Shown one piece after another: positions 1 to 8,410 of a stretch of DNA of 64,000 bases. The position numbers were made by a program, and so were the translations under genes. The stretch's first letter is position 1. Every line of letters starts with the position of its first letter. Origin of the DNA: Brevibacterium sp. HMSC07C04 (lineage in GTDB: Bacteria > Actinomycetota > Actinomycetes > Actinomycetales > Brevibacteriaceae); assembly GCF_001815905.1 (NCBI RefSeq), contig NZ_KV823280.1, forward strand, positions 65,300 through 129,299, in the 5' to 3' direction. Below the pieces are notes generated by a model. That model saw only the letters and a list, made by a program, of their open reading frames with translations, had not been told where the DNA came from and did not search any database.

Positions 1-1039
1 TGCTCCTGTCGAGGTCGCGTGCGGTCTGGCCGGGACTGTCATGCGCTTTGTTCCTTTTACGAGTGCTGCCGCCGGTGTTTCCGCCCGCTTTGACGGAGAC
101 GAACAGGCTCGCGTTCGCCCCATGGGCACCGTGATCACGGCACTGCGCGACCTCGGTGTTGCTGTCAGCTCCGATAACGAGGCCCTGCCGTTCACCATGA
201 CGGTCGACTCTGTGCCCCGGGGCGGATCCATCGACATCGACGCCAGCCGATCCAGCCAGTTCGTCTCCGGCCTGCTGCTGGCCGCACCGCGTTTTGCCAA
301 TGGCCTCACCGTGCGCCATACGGGCGCGTCCCTGCCTTCTGTTCCGCACATCGACATGACGATCGAAACGCTTCGCTTAGCCGGTGTCGCGGTCGACACC
401 CCAAAGCCCAATGTGTGGAGCGTTCGCCCCGGCCCCATTGCGCCGCTGGACGTTACGGTGGAACCCGATCTGTCGAACGCCGCGACATTCCTCGCTGCCG
501 CGCTGGTCACCGGCGGCGAAGTGACAGTGCCCCACTGGCCGGATCGCACAACGCAGGCAGGCGATGAGTTCCGCCGCATTGCGCAGGCATTCGGCGGTGA
601 ATGTGAACTCACCGGCGGCGAACTCACAGTCCGCGGCCCCAGGCAGCTGACACCCGTGGACCTCGATCTGTCCTCCGTCGGCGAACTCACCCCGGTGACA
701 GCAGCAGTGGCAGCTGCAGTCGGCGGCACCTCGCGAATCACCGGAATCGGGCACCTGCGCGGGCACGAAACCGACAGGCTCAGCGCACTGGCGACCGAAC
801 TTTCGGGCTTAGGCGTCAAAGTAGAGGAAAGTGAGGATTCCCTTACGATCACCGGCCAGCCCTCCCACTCCGTCAGCCCACGCACAGACCGGGGCTGGAA
901 CACCTACGCGGATCACCGCATGGTCATGGCCGGAGCGGTCCTCGGGATGGTCACCCCGGGGCTTGTCATCAACGACCCCGACACCGTCGGCAAAACACTG
1001 CCCGCATTCACCCGAATGTGGGACGAGGCTTTCGGCTGA
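1..1039 (+). CDS. aroA: 3-phosphoshikimate 1-carboxyvinyltransferase (EPSP synthase), 5' end outside window
   Basis: Transfers enolpyruvyl from PEP to shikimate-3-phosphate in the cytosolic shikimate pathway. The reading frame is already open at base 2, and residues CGLAGTVMRF at the left edge match the conserved EPSP-synthase phosphate-binding segment, so the N-terminus (roughly 90-100 residues) lies upstream. Other family marks are DLSNAATFLAAAL near 460-500, the YADHRMVMAGAVLG segment near 905-945 and KTLPAF near the C-terminus. The stop overlaps the rsgA start (TGATG), indicating translational coupling. The order aroA-rsgA-hisN is a common actinobacterial arrangement. Family assignment is secure; only the start is unseen. 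Confidence 0.96.
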   Translation, partial: APVEVACGLAGTVMRFVPFTSAAAGVSARFDGDEQARVRPMGTVITALRDLGVAVSSDNEALPFTMTVDSVPRGGSIDIDASRSSQFVSGLLLAAPRFANGLTVRHTGASLPSVPHIDMTIETLRLAGVAVDTPKPNVWSVRPGPIAPLDVTVEPDLSNAATFLAAALVTGGEVTVPHWPDRTTQAGDEFRRIAQAFGGECELTGGELTVRGPRQLTPVDLDLSSVGELTPVTAAVAAAVGGTSRITGIGHLRGHETDRLSALATELSGLGVKVEESEDSLTITGQPSHSVSPRTDRGWNTYADHRMVMAGAVLGMVTPGLVINDPDTVGKTLPAFTRMWDEAFG

Positions 1040-2049
1040 TGGCGGGCCGCTACGCGCACTTCACAGAAGAGGACTATCGTCCTCGCCCCAACCGCAAGGG
1101 CAAAAGGCGGAGGACAAAAGAGCTGCCCAGCTATGACGGAGCGATAGGCGGGATGATCACATCGGTCGACCGGGGCCGCTACAGGGTTCAGCTCGACACG
1201 GGTGTTGACGTTACGGGCGTGCGCGCCTCGCACCTGCGGCGCACTCCCCTGGTACCGGGCGACCGTGTACGGCTGGTGGGCGATACTTCGGGAACCGAGG
1301 GAACTTTGGCCCGCATTGTCGTACTCGACGACCGCAAGACGATTCTGCGGCGCAGCGCAGACGACAATGACGACTCCGAACGGGTGATCGTCGCCAACGC
1401 CGACCAACTGGTCATTGTCACGGCGGCAGCTGACCCAGCTCCCTCGGAAGGGCTGATCGACCGGGCGATTGCTGCGGCCTTCAATGCGTCCATCGAACCG
1501 ATCCTCGCGGTCACCAAGCTCGACCTTGCGCCGATTGACTCTCTGTGTGAACGATTCGCGGACACGGGCGTCCCCATCATCGCGTGCGGTTTCGATTCTT
1601 CTGGCAAGCCGAAGACGACTGAGCTGGCTGCCCGTCTGCACGGCAGAATCAGCGTTCTGCTGGGACATTCCGGGGTGGGCAAATCAACACTCATGAATGC
1701 GCTCGTCCCCGAGGCCGACCGTGCTGTCGGGCACGTCAACCAGGTGACCGGACGCGGCCGGCACACCAGCTCATCGGCCCTCGCCCTTCCGCTGCCCGAC
1801 GGCGGATGGGTCATCGACACTCCCGGAGTGCGCTCCTTCGGCCTTGCCCACGTTGATGTTGACACTGTGATCACAGCATTTTCCGACCTCGCACCGGCGA
1901 CCGCACACTGTCCGCGCGGGTGCGAACACCGGGCGGACTCCCCCGGCTGTGCGCTGGACAGGTGGGTCGCCGATGGCCGCGCCGGCCAAGGAGGGGCCGC
2001 GCGGCTGGACTCGCTTCGCCGCCTTCTGGACAGTCTCGGCACTGCTTAG
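1039..2049 (+). CDS. rsgA: Ribosome small subunit-dependent GTPase A
   Basis: Late-acting 30S subunit maturation GTPase, 336 aa. The G motifs are circularly permuted as expected: TKLD (G4) near residue 157 precedes the P-loop GHSGVGKST near 208-218, followed by DTPG near 260. A C-terminal zinc site reads CPRGCEH...GC near 290-305. An OB-like N-terminal domain (about residues 35-90) follows a basic leader rich in Arg and Lys. The ATG was chosen because it overlaps the aroA stop by one base; the reading frame upstream of it runs into aroA. Function follows from family knowledge and the motifs are seen directly. Confidence 0.95.
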   Translation: MAGRYAHFTEEDYRPRPNRKGKRRRTKELPSYDGAIGGMITSVDRGRYRVQLDTGVDVTGVRASHLRRTPLVPGDRVRLVGDTSGTEGTLARIVVLDDRKTILRRSADDNDDSERVIVANADQLVIVTAAADPAPSEGLIDRAIAAAFNASIEPILAVTKLDLAPIDSLCERFADTGVPIIACGFDSSGKPKTTELAARLHGRISVLLGHSGVGKSTLMNALVPEADRAVGHVNQVTGRGRHTSSSALALPLPDGGWVIDTPGVRSFGLAHVDVDTVITAFSDLAPATAHCPRGCEHRADSPGCALDRWVADGRAGQGGAARLDSLRRLLDSLGTA

Positions 2050-2059
2050 GCCATTCGAC

Positions 2060-2065
2060 TAGCCT
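2060..2065 (+). promoter_or_regulatory. -10 hexamer TAGCCT of a probable leaderless hisN transcript
   Basis: TAGCCT ends 7 nt before the hisN ATG, the spacing expected when transcription starts at the initiation codon. No convincing -35 element or Shine-Dalgarno sequence is visible. It may let hisN and the aminotransferase be transcribed apart from rsgA. Confidence 0.5.
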
Positions 2066-2072
2066 GGTGGGC

Positions 2073-2837
2073 ATGGACGACCTCGAACTTGCCCACTATT
2101 TGGCAGACAAGGCTGACGCGCTTTCGCTGCCGGCGTTCCGCGCTCAGGATTTCAGCGTCGCACAGAAACCGGACATGACCCCCGTAACTGATGTCGACCG
2201 CGCTGTTGAACACGCCCTGCGCGAAATCATCGTCGACAACCGCCCCGACGATTCGCTGTACGGGGAGGAATTCGGCGCATCTGGAGAAAGCTCGCGTCGT
2301 TGGATCATCGACCCCATCGACGGAACCAAGAACTTTGTCCGCGGAGTTCCCGTCTACGCAACACTCATCGGCCTGTACGAAGGTGCCACTCCCCTTCTGG
2401 GCATGGTGAGCGCTCCGGCACTCGGCCGCCGCTGGTGGGGTACTCCCGAAGGTGGGGCATTCTTGAGGTTCGACGGTGATGACCGCAGGATTTCGGTCTC
2501 CGAAGTCAGTGAACTGGCCGATGCGTCGCTGGCGTTCTCATCGCTGTCCGGTTGGCGCAACCTGGGCCGCCGCGACGCATTTATTTCATTGACGGACCAG
2601 GTGTGGCGCCTGCGCGGCTATGGTGACTTTTGGTCGTACATGCTCGTAGCAGAAGGGGCCGTCGACATTGCAGCGGAACCTGAGCTCGAACTGTACGATA
2701 TGGCCGCCCTTGTTCCCATTGTGCAGGCTGCCGGCGGCGTCTTCACTGACGTCGACGGTCGTCCCGGGCCGTTTGGGCCCAACGCGGTCGCATCAAACGG
2801 ACACCTGCACCGAGCCGCCTTGGAGAAACTCGCATGA
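2073..2837 (+). CDS. hisN: Histidinol-phosphatase, inositol monophosphatase family
   Basis: Mg-dependent phosphatase of the IMPase fold, 254 aa. In actinobacteria the copy beside rsgA is the histidinol-phosphate phosphatase of histidine synthesis. The metal-binding motif DPIDGTKNF lies near residue 80, a GEEFG acidic site near 64, and the C-terminal metal aspartate lies in ELYDMAAL near 208. It starts 23 bp after rsgA and its stop overlaps the next start by four bases (ATGA). The substrate is inferred from synteny; an inositol or sugar monophosphate substrate cannot be excluded from sequence alone. Confidence 0.85.
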   Translation: MDDLELAHYLADKADALSLPAFRAQDFSVAQKPDMTPVTDVDRAVEHALREIIVDNRPDDSLYGEEFGASGESSRRWIIDPIDGTKNFVRGVPVYATLIGLYEGATPLLGMVSAPALGRRWWGTPEGGAFLRFDGDDRRISVSEVSELADASLAFSSLSGWRNLGRRDAFISLTDQVWRLRGYGDFWSYMLVAEGAVDIAAEPELELYDMAALVPIVQAAGGVFTDVDGRPGPFGPNAVASNGHLHRAALEKLA

Positions 2838-4063
2838 CACCTGAGCTCAGCCCGCTGCCCGAAGAGGTCAACCGCGCTGCCGGACTGCTGGATGCTAACG
2901 GCAATCCCACCGAAACGATCTTCGGCGTCATGACGAAGTTCGCGGCCGAACACGGTGCCGTCAACCTCGGGCAGGGAGCCCCTGGAATCCCCGCGCCGGA
3001 ACGGCTGCTCGACGCGGTCGACCGCGCTATGCGCGGCGGCGACAACCAGTACCCGCCCGGGCAGGGCCGCCCTGATCTCATTGAAGCGGTGTGCGCGCAG
3101 CGGCAACGCGAATACGATCACAGGATTGAGCCCGATCAGGTGCTCATCACTGTGGGTGCCACTCAGGGACTGACGAGCGCGATCATGGCGCTGCTGCCCC
3201 GCGGTGGCAAACTTGTCACCTTTGAACCGTTCTTCGACTCCTACCCTGCGGCTGTTGCAATGGCCGGGGGCGCATTCGCCACAGTGCCGCTCCTGCCCGC
3301 TGAAGGCAGCTGGCAGCCGGACTGGGATGCTTTCGAACGCGAGGTCGAGGGTGCCTCGATCATTCTGGTCAATTCGCCCCACAACCCCACCGGCACCGTG
3401 TTCTCCGCTGAGGCTCTCGATCGCATCTATGACGCGGCGGAGCGCGCGGGCGCGTGGATCCTCACAGACGAGGTCTACGAGCACCTGGTGTTCGACGAAC
3501 ACGAATATCAGCCGTTTGCCGCCCGCTTCCCGGATTCTGAACGCATCGTCTCAGTGTCCTCTGCCGGAAAGGCGTTCAACATCACCGGCTGGAAGATCGG
3601 CTGGCTCATTGCAGCACCTCGCGTGCGTGCCGCTTGCCAGGCAATTCAGCAGTACATGACGTTCGCCGCGGGCAATCCGCTGCAGGCAGCACTTGCGCAG
3701 GCAATCGGCGAAGGCTGGTCCTTCCCACAGGAGAACCGCGACACTCTGCAGCACAACCGCGAAATCATCGTCAGAGCACTCGAAGATGTTCCCGGTCTGC
3801 GTGTCCACGCACCGCAGGCCGGCTACTTCCTGCTGGCTGACTTCTCGCAGCTGACGGACAAGGATGCGACGGAGGTCAATGACACACTCACCCGAAAGGT
3901 GGGCGTGACGGGCATTCCCGCACCCGCGCTGTGCCGCAAGGGCTCGGAAACCGCGAAGCGCTTCCGCAGCTTCATTCGCTTCAGCTTCTGCAAGTCAACC
4001 GAAGAGGTCGAAGACGCCGCCCAGCGCATTCGCAGCAACCTCGATGTGTTCCAAAATCTCTGA
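2834..4063 (+). CDS. Class I/II PLP-dependent aminotransferase
   Basis: Cytosolic fold-type I aminotransferase of 409 aa. Visible marks are [10 protein letters not shown] near the substrate-gating region, SPHNPTG for the cofactor-binding Asn, [10 protein letters not shown], and the PLP lysine in [16 protein letters not shown] near residue 246, with an Arg-containing IRFSFCKS near the end. The closest families are the kynurenine/glutamine transaminase and N-succinyldiaminopimelate aminotransferase (DapC Rv0858c-like) group. A second, more typical actinobacterial dapC is present at 41184-42323, so this one may act on methionine, kynurenine or another amino acid. Translational coupling to hisN suggests co-expression but does not fix the substrate. 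Confidence 0.88.
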   Translation: MTPELSPLPEEVNRAAGLLDANGNPTETIFGVMTKFAAEHGAVNLGQGAPGIPAPERLLDAVDRAMRGGDNQYPPGQGRPDLIEAVCAQRQREYDHRIEPDQVLITVGATQGLTSAIMALLPRGGKLVTFEPFFDSYPAAVAMAGGAFATVPLLPAEGSWQPDWDAFEREVEGASIILVNSPHNPTGTVFSAEALDRIYDAAERAGAWILTDEVYEHLVFDEHEYQPFAARFPDSERIVSVSSAGKAFNITGWKIGWLIAAPRVRAACQAIQQYMTFAAGNPLQAALAQAIGEGWSFPQENRDTLQHNREIIVRALEDVPGLRVHAPQAGYFLLADFSQLTDKDATEVNDTLTRKVGVTGIPAPALCRKGSETAKRFRSFIRFSFCKSTEEVEDAAQRIRSNLDVFQNL

Positions 4064-4157
4064 GGTTTGAAGTGGGCGCGGGTACGAGCTGCGCGGGCTT
4101 CTCCCCTCACCGCAGATGTACGCCTAAGCCGCGTACGTCCCGGCTCGTAGACCAGAC

Positions 4158-4224
4158 TCACGCTGTAATGCAGATTTGCGCGCTAATCCAGCGCATTAAC
4201 GCGCGAACCTGCATTACAGCGTGA
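4158..4224. repeat. 67-bp nested palindromic repeat, copy 1
   Basis: The outer arms are a perfect 16-bp inverted repeat (4158-4173 and 4209-4224; left arm begins TCACGCTGTAATG). Inside lies a second pair, GCGCGCTAAT against ATTAACGCGC with one mismatch. The core CGCTnTAATGCAG therefore occurs four times, forward-forward-reverse-reverse. Ungapped relatives of the same length lie at 7934-8000 and 63338-63404. It sits between the convergent aminotransferase and glnB genes. There is no U-tract, so it is not a standard terminator. Confidence 0.85.
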
Positions 4225-4259
4225 GAACAGCTCGCCATGGCGATGACCAGGAACGTCTA

Positions 4260-4287
4260 GGGCCCCGGCACTTCTGTGCCGGGGCCC
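4260..4287. terminator. Strong GC hairpin between aminotransferase and glnB
   Basis: Perfect 12-bp stem, GGGCCCCGGCAC with TTCT loop, between convergent genes. It lacks a clear T-run, so it may work as a bidirectional or weak intrinsic terminator. Confidence 0.6.
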
Positions 4288-4376
4288 GGTCTGCTCACCC
4301 CTGCCGAGGTGCCACGCTCCCCTGCCTTCCACCTCGGGCGTTTTCCGGTGGCTGTGGGGGCAGGACGCGGTGTCGG

Positions 4377-4724
<348 letters not shown>

Positions 4725-4757
4725 CTACTGTGCTTTTCGATCCGTGGTGTTTGCCGC

Positions 4758-6016
4758 TCAAACGCTGCGCTCATAAGCGGATTCACCGTGACAGGTGATG
4801 TCAATGCCGGTGAACTCCTGCTTCGGCTGCACGCGCCAGCCCATGGTCGCCTTCAGAACCCAGGCGATGAGCGCAGTGAAGATGGCCGAAACCAGCATTG
4901 CGACGACCGCAATGAGGATCTGAACAGCGAACAGCTTGAGGCCTTCAACGCCACCTCCTGTCAGCAGTCCTCGATCGGTTGCAAGCAGTCCGACGCCGAC
5001 TGTTCCCCACAGCGCGGCCACCAAGTGCACACCGACGACGTCAAGCGAATCGTCGAATCCGAACTTGAACTTCAAGCCGACTCCCCAAGCTCCCAGCAGA
5101 CCGCCGATGAAGCCCAGAACGATTGCCGTCAGAGGTGTGAGGTCTCCCGCTGCCGGGGTGATTGTGACGAGACCCCGCAACAACACCGGAGGCCGCACCG
5201 AGTGAAGTCGGCTGACCTTCCGTGACTTTCTCGTAAGCGAGCCACCCGAGCATCGCCGCGCCGGTTGCGACAGTCGTGTTGATCCACGCCAGTCCAGCCG
5301 AACCACAGCAGCGCCGAGCCGAGCATGACAAACGGAACATTGTGTGGCCGGTGCGGAGACTTCATGAAGTTGTCGCGCTTACCCACGATGAGCGCAAGCA
5401 CCAACGCGACAGTTCCCGCTGAGATATGAACAACCGTGCCGCCCGCGAAATCGATGGGTGCGACCGATGCCTCCTCACTCGCTGTTCCGAACAGCGCTGC
5501 CGACAGGCCGGATGCCGAATGCGACAGGAACCCTCCGCCCCACACCATGTGAGCAAGTGGAAAGTAGACGAAGGTGGCCCAAAGCGCCGCGAATGCTAAC
5601 CAAGTGCCGAACTTCACGCGCTCCGCGAGAGCACCGGATATTAGAGAAACCGAAATAGCCGCAAATGTCAGCTGAAACCCAACGTCAACAATGTTGGCAT
5701 ATCCATTAGCACCTTCAATATAGTTTCCGCGCGAATCCAGAATAGAATCATTCAGACCAAAGAATTCGAATGGGTTTGCAAACAGACCGCCTATTGACTG
5801 GGAACCGTAGGACATCGACCAGCCCCACAGCACGTACACGATGCTCACGACGGCGACCGCACCGAAGCTCATGAGCATCATGTTCAAAACGGACTTCTGC
5901 CTTGACATACCGCCGTAGAACAGCGCCAATGCGGGAGTCATCAATAATACGAGAGAGGCTGCGATCAGCATCCAACTCGCGTTGCCCGATGCCGCCGCTG
6001 CCTGATCCGGAGTCAT
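4758..6016 (-). pseudogene. amtB: Ammonium transporter amtB, disrupted by two frame lesions
   Basis: The sequence encodes an Amt/MEP ammonium channel but in three different reading frames. Frame 1 (6016 to about 5297) gives the N-terminal half, including VVHISAG with the first pore histidine, and ends in LLWFGW. There the usual TM6 segment (FGFNAGS and some ten more residues) is missing and the frame changes directly into LAWINTTVATGAAMLGW (about 5296-5177). At a run of four C (5173-5176; GGGG on the coding strand) one extra base shifts the frame again, into VTITPAAGDLTPL. That frame continues through GVHLVAALWG, with the second pore histidine, to the C-terminus at 4758. The two shifts do not restore each other. 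A GGAAGG ribosome site precedes the ATG. It is either a real pseudogene or an assembly error; the internal deletion is hard to explain as a homopolymer error. Confidence 0.88.
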
Positions 6017-6757
6017 TGTTCTTCCTTCCTGTGCCGTCGACCGTCTTTCTGATCTCTCTGACCTCTTTCCCGGCGATCGACGGATTAACGCTACAACACA
6101 TAACTCGGATATGTAATGGATTGCTGGCTTTACGGAGAGGCGTGAAGCTGTGAGCGGGCGCCCACTCCAACTGCTTTCACAAAGCTAGCTGAAATGTCCA
6201 TTGAATATTTGAAGCCGGGTGATAGAATCCAAAAGATGCTTTCACCCCTCCGAGGGGTTCCGCGAATTGCGCAGGGATGCGCAGCCTTACGATCCACAGA
6301 TCCCCACGCACCGACACTTCCCCTAAAAGACGCGGCTCACCAACCCATTCCGGCACAGCAGCGAGCTGCATAAGTGCCATTCGCTCAAAGATCCACGCGC
6401 CCACTATTCAAGATGCGCATATAAACAGGTATGCACATTTTGGCGGAGCCTCCCAACCCCAACAATCTTTGTATTTGCACACCCGCATTTGTCCGCGATT
6501 TCGGAACTCCTTCATGGCTCCCCTGGCTCAACCCCTCCCGGGACCACGCCTTATGCAGTACAGCAAACTGCATCTCGCCCTGTATCTCGGCACGGGCCTG
6601 TCACGTGCTTCCGCGGCGCAGCGGTCACGCCGGCGACGGAATTTCAGACGGCGACGCCGACAAATCGGACTGCCCCCCCCTGGCGACCATCCGCAGTAGG
6701 CTTCTCCAACAGAACAATCTTCTAGTCAGCTCGCTCGTCGACTCGCGGAGGACCACG
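6017..6757. other. 741-bp spacer without a convincing gene
   Basis: No open frame here has a credible start, ribosome site or recognisable protein. Seen in it: a possible operator at 6098-6114, a TAGAAT hexamer at 6221-6226, and a short hairpin ACCCCT-CCG-AGGGGT near 6245-6259. Base composition is somewhat more AT-rich than in the flanking genes around 6180-6240. A small RNA or decayed gene is possible, but nothing demonstrates it. Confidence 0.5.
6098..6114. promoter_or_regulatory. Inverted repeat ACATA-N7-TATGT upstream of amtB
   Basis: A 5-bp perfect inverted repeat lies about 85 bp before the amtB start and overlaps a plausible promoter region. It does not match the GlnR or AmtR boxes that I know, so its link to nitrogen control is speculative. 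Confidence 0.25.
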
Positions 6758-7840
6758 ATGCCCACCCCCTCATCTCAGCCCCTGCACGTACTCCTCGTAG
6801 CTGATCCAGGGCTGCCCAGCAGACGAGCGGCGTCTATCCAGGCCTCGTTGGAACGCTGCCTGCGCGAGGCGTATGGGGCCGCAACGACGCTGCAGACCTG
6901 CACCGATACGGTCTATCTGACGCCCGAAAGCGAGCTGGATTTAGACGCAGCTGAAGACCTTCGTGCTGACTACCCCGATGTCAGCGTCATCCTCATCCTC
7001 ACAGAGATCCCCCGACACACCCAGGGTGCCCCTCTCATTGCCGAGGCCTACTCCGACCGCAGCCTCGCAGTTGTTTCCTGCCCCACACTCGGAGCGTGGG
7101 CCACCAAGCGTCGCATCATCAAAGTCATGATGGGCTCAGTCAACAAACTGGTTCCTTGGGGTCCCGAAACCACAACGCCCAGATTTTCTCTCCGATGGTC
7201 GAACTGGTCCCATAATGAAGATTCCGGCCATCAGTCCCTGCATGCCCACACCCTCACCGGAGGCCCGCGGCTGATCTTGGGAATGACGATTTCCAACGAA
7301 CCCTGGCGCACAGCGCCAAAACTCTCAGGAGCTCTCGCCGCAGCATCTGCAACCGGAGCTTTCGGCATCTTCTACAGTTCGATCTGGCAGATGTCGACCT
7401 ACCTGTCCACGCTCCGCCTGCTCTCAATCGGCGCTCTCGCCATCGTGGTAATGGTCGCCTGGTTGATCATCAGTCACAGACTCTGGGACCAACCGATCAA
7501 CGAACGACTGGCCACAGTGGTCATGTACTACAACCTCTCCACCGTGCTCACACTCCTGGTCACTGTGTTCGCACTCTTCGCGACATTGGTCGTCCTCATT
7601 CTCCTGGGCGGCCTCGTCGTGATCGATCCGGAGTTTATGACCCAGCAGATTCAGCAAGACGCATCGTTGACCAACTATCTCGATATCGCATGGCTCAGCG
7701 CAGCCATGGGTGTGGTGGCCGGCGGCATCGGCGCCAATTTCGACACTGACACCGACGTGCGAAGGCTGACTCATGGTCAGCGGATGCGGCAGCGAATCTA
7801 TACAGACAACAGCACAGACGACACGGTCGAGAACAGCTGA
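6758..7840 (+). CDS. Actinobacterial multi-pass membrane protein, function unknown
   Basis: 360 aa. ATG chosen because GGAGG lies 6 nt upstream; the open frame before it has no coding character. Residues 1-180 look cytosolic, beginning with HVLLVADPGLPSRRAAS and containing LTEIPRH and an RSLAVVSCPTLG strand. Then come about five hydrophobic segments near 190-208, 220-239, 252-270, 270-288 and 308-326, with YYNLSTVLTLL between them, and a charged tail. The pattern resembles a family of actinobacterial membrane proteins sometimes labelled methylene-tetrahydrofolate dehydrogenase in databases, a label I see no motif to support. It stands alone, with no operon partner. Confidence 0.7.
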   Translation: MPTPSSQPLHVLLVADPGLPSRRAASIQASLERCLREAYGAATTLQTCTDTVYLTPESELDLDAAEDLRADYPDVSVILILTEIPRHTQGAPLIAEAYSDRSLAVVSCPTLGAWATKRRIIKVMMGSVNKLVPWGPETTTPRFSLRWSNWSHNEDSGHQSLHAHTLTGGPRLILGMTISNEPWRTAPKLSGALAAASATGAFGIFYSSIWQMSTYLSTLRLLSIGALAIVVMVAWLIISHRLWDQPINERLATVVMYYNLSTVLTLLVTVFALFATLVVLILLGGLVVIDPEFMTQQIQQDASLTNYLDIAWLSAAMGVVAGGIGANFDTDTDVRRLTHGQRMRQRIYTDNSTDDTVENS

Positions 7841-7933
7841 GCGATATCTGGCTGGGGCTGCGCGCCAGCTTGGGCGGCCCCGCCCTTGTTCCCGCTAAGA
7901 CGACTGCCGTCCGCTGCCCAGCGCAACCCAGCC

Positions 7934-8000
7934 TCGCGCTCTAATGCAGATCCACGCGCAAATGCGCTGCATTAAAGCGTGAAAGCACATTAAAGCGAGC
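7934..8000. repeat. 67-bp nested palindromic repeat, copy 2
   Basis: Aligns without gaps to copies 1 and 3. It shares CTAATGCAGAT on the left and GCATTAAAGCG in the middle, but the outer arms are the most diverged of the three. An inner pair CACGC/GCGTG is kept. It lies between the 3' end of the membrane-protein gene and the terminator of the tRNA, again a convergent 3' region. Confidence 0.75.
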
Positions 8001-8137
8001 ACCCATCGCAACGAACATCGGCGGGAAGCCAACACGGCCGCCGCGCCGCACTTCGTCCCGACAAGCACCGACGGCGGCGAACATATAGAGCCTTCAGCGC
8101 AGGAACCATGACCCGACGCATATGCAGCCCAAACACA

Positions 8138-8178
8138 AAAAATCCCGGGATACCTGTGCTAGGTATCCCGGGATTTTT
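8138..8178 (-). terminator. Intrinsic terminator of the initiator tRNA
   Basis: Near-perfect 18-bp stem (AAAAATCCCGGGATACCT, 5-nt loop) flanked by A and T runs, starting 3 nt after the tRNA 3' end in the direction of transcription. It can act in both directions and would also stop read-through from the plus-strand gene. Confidence 0.9.
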
Positions 8179-8181
8179 ACG

Positions 8182-8258
8182 TGGTGGCGGGGGAGGGATT
8201 CGAACCCTCGACCTCCGGGTTATGAGCCCGGCGAGCTACCGAACTGCTCCACCCCGCG
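8182..8258 (-). tRNA. Initiator tRNA-fMet (CAT anticodon), CCA encoded
   Basis: 77 nt cloverleaf on the minus strand. The anticodon loop is CTCATAA on a CCGGG/CCCGG stem whose three lower pairs are G:C, an initiator hallmark. Position 1:72 is a C-C mismatch, also an initiator feature. The T-loop reads TTCGAAT, and the 3' CCA is encoded. The elongator Met and Ile-CAU alternatives are disfavoured by these two identity features. Confidence 0.95.
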
Positions 8259-8410
8259 GTGCGTGTTCAACTATACGGAACATTGCGGTGAACACCAAAT
8301 TACAGGCATGTGATGTGCATCGCACCACCCTCGCTGAAGCGAGCGGGGCCACCGCGCCCGCTCCGACCACCTCACGGTCGCCGGAGCGAACGGAACGGAC
8401 GCCGCTGAGG

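Noticed and set aside
1188-2042. Long minus frames antisense to rsgA, and similar long antisense frames such as 52936-55308 opposite icd
   Set aside because: Shadow frames produced by high GC third-position bias; the plus-strand proteins match known families end to end.
6177-6404. 75-codon minus frame in the amtB upstream spacer
   Set aside because: No ribosome site, no family likeness, and composition unlike neighbouring genes.
6431-6757. N-terminal extension of the membrane-protein frame
   Set aside because: Residues have no coding character, and a strong GGAGG start lies at 6758.
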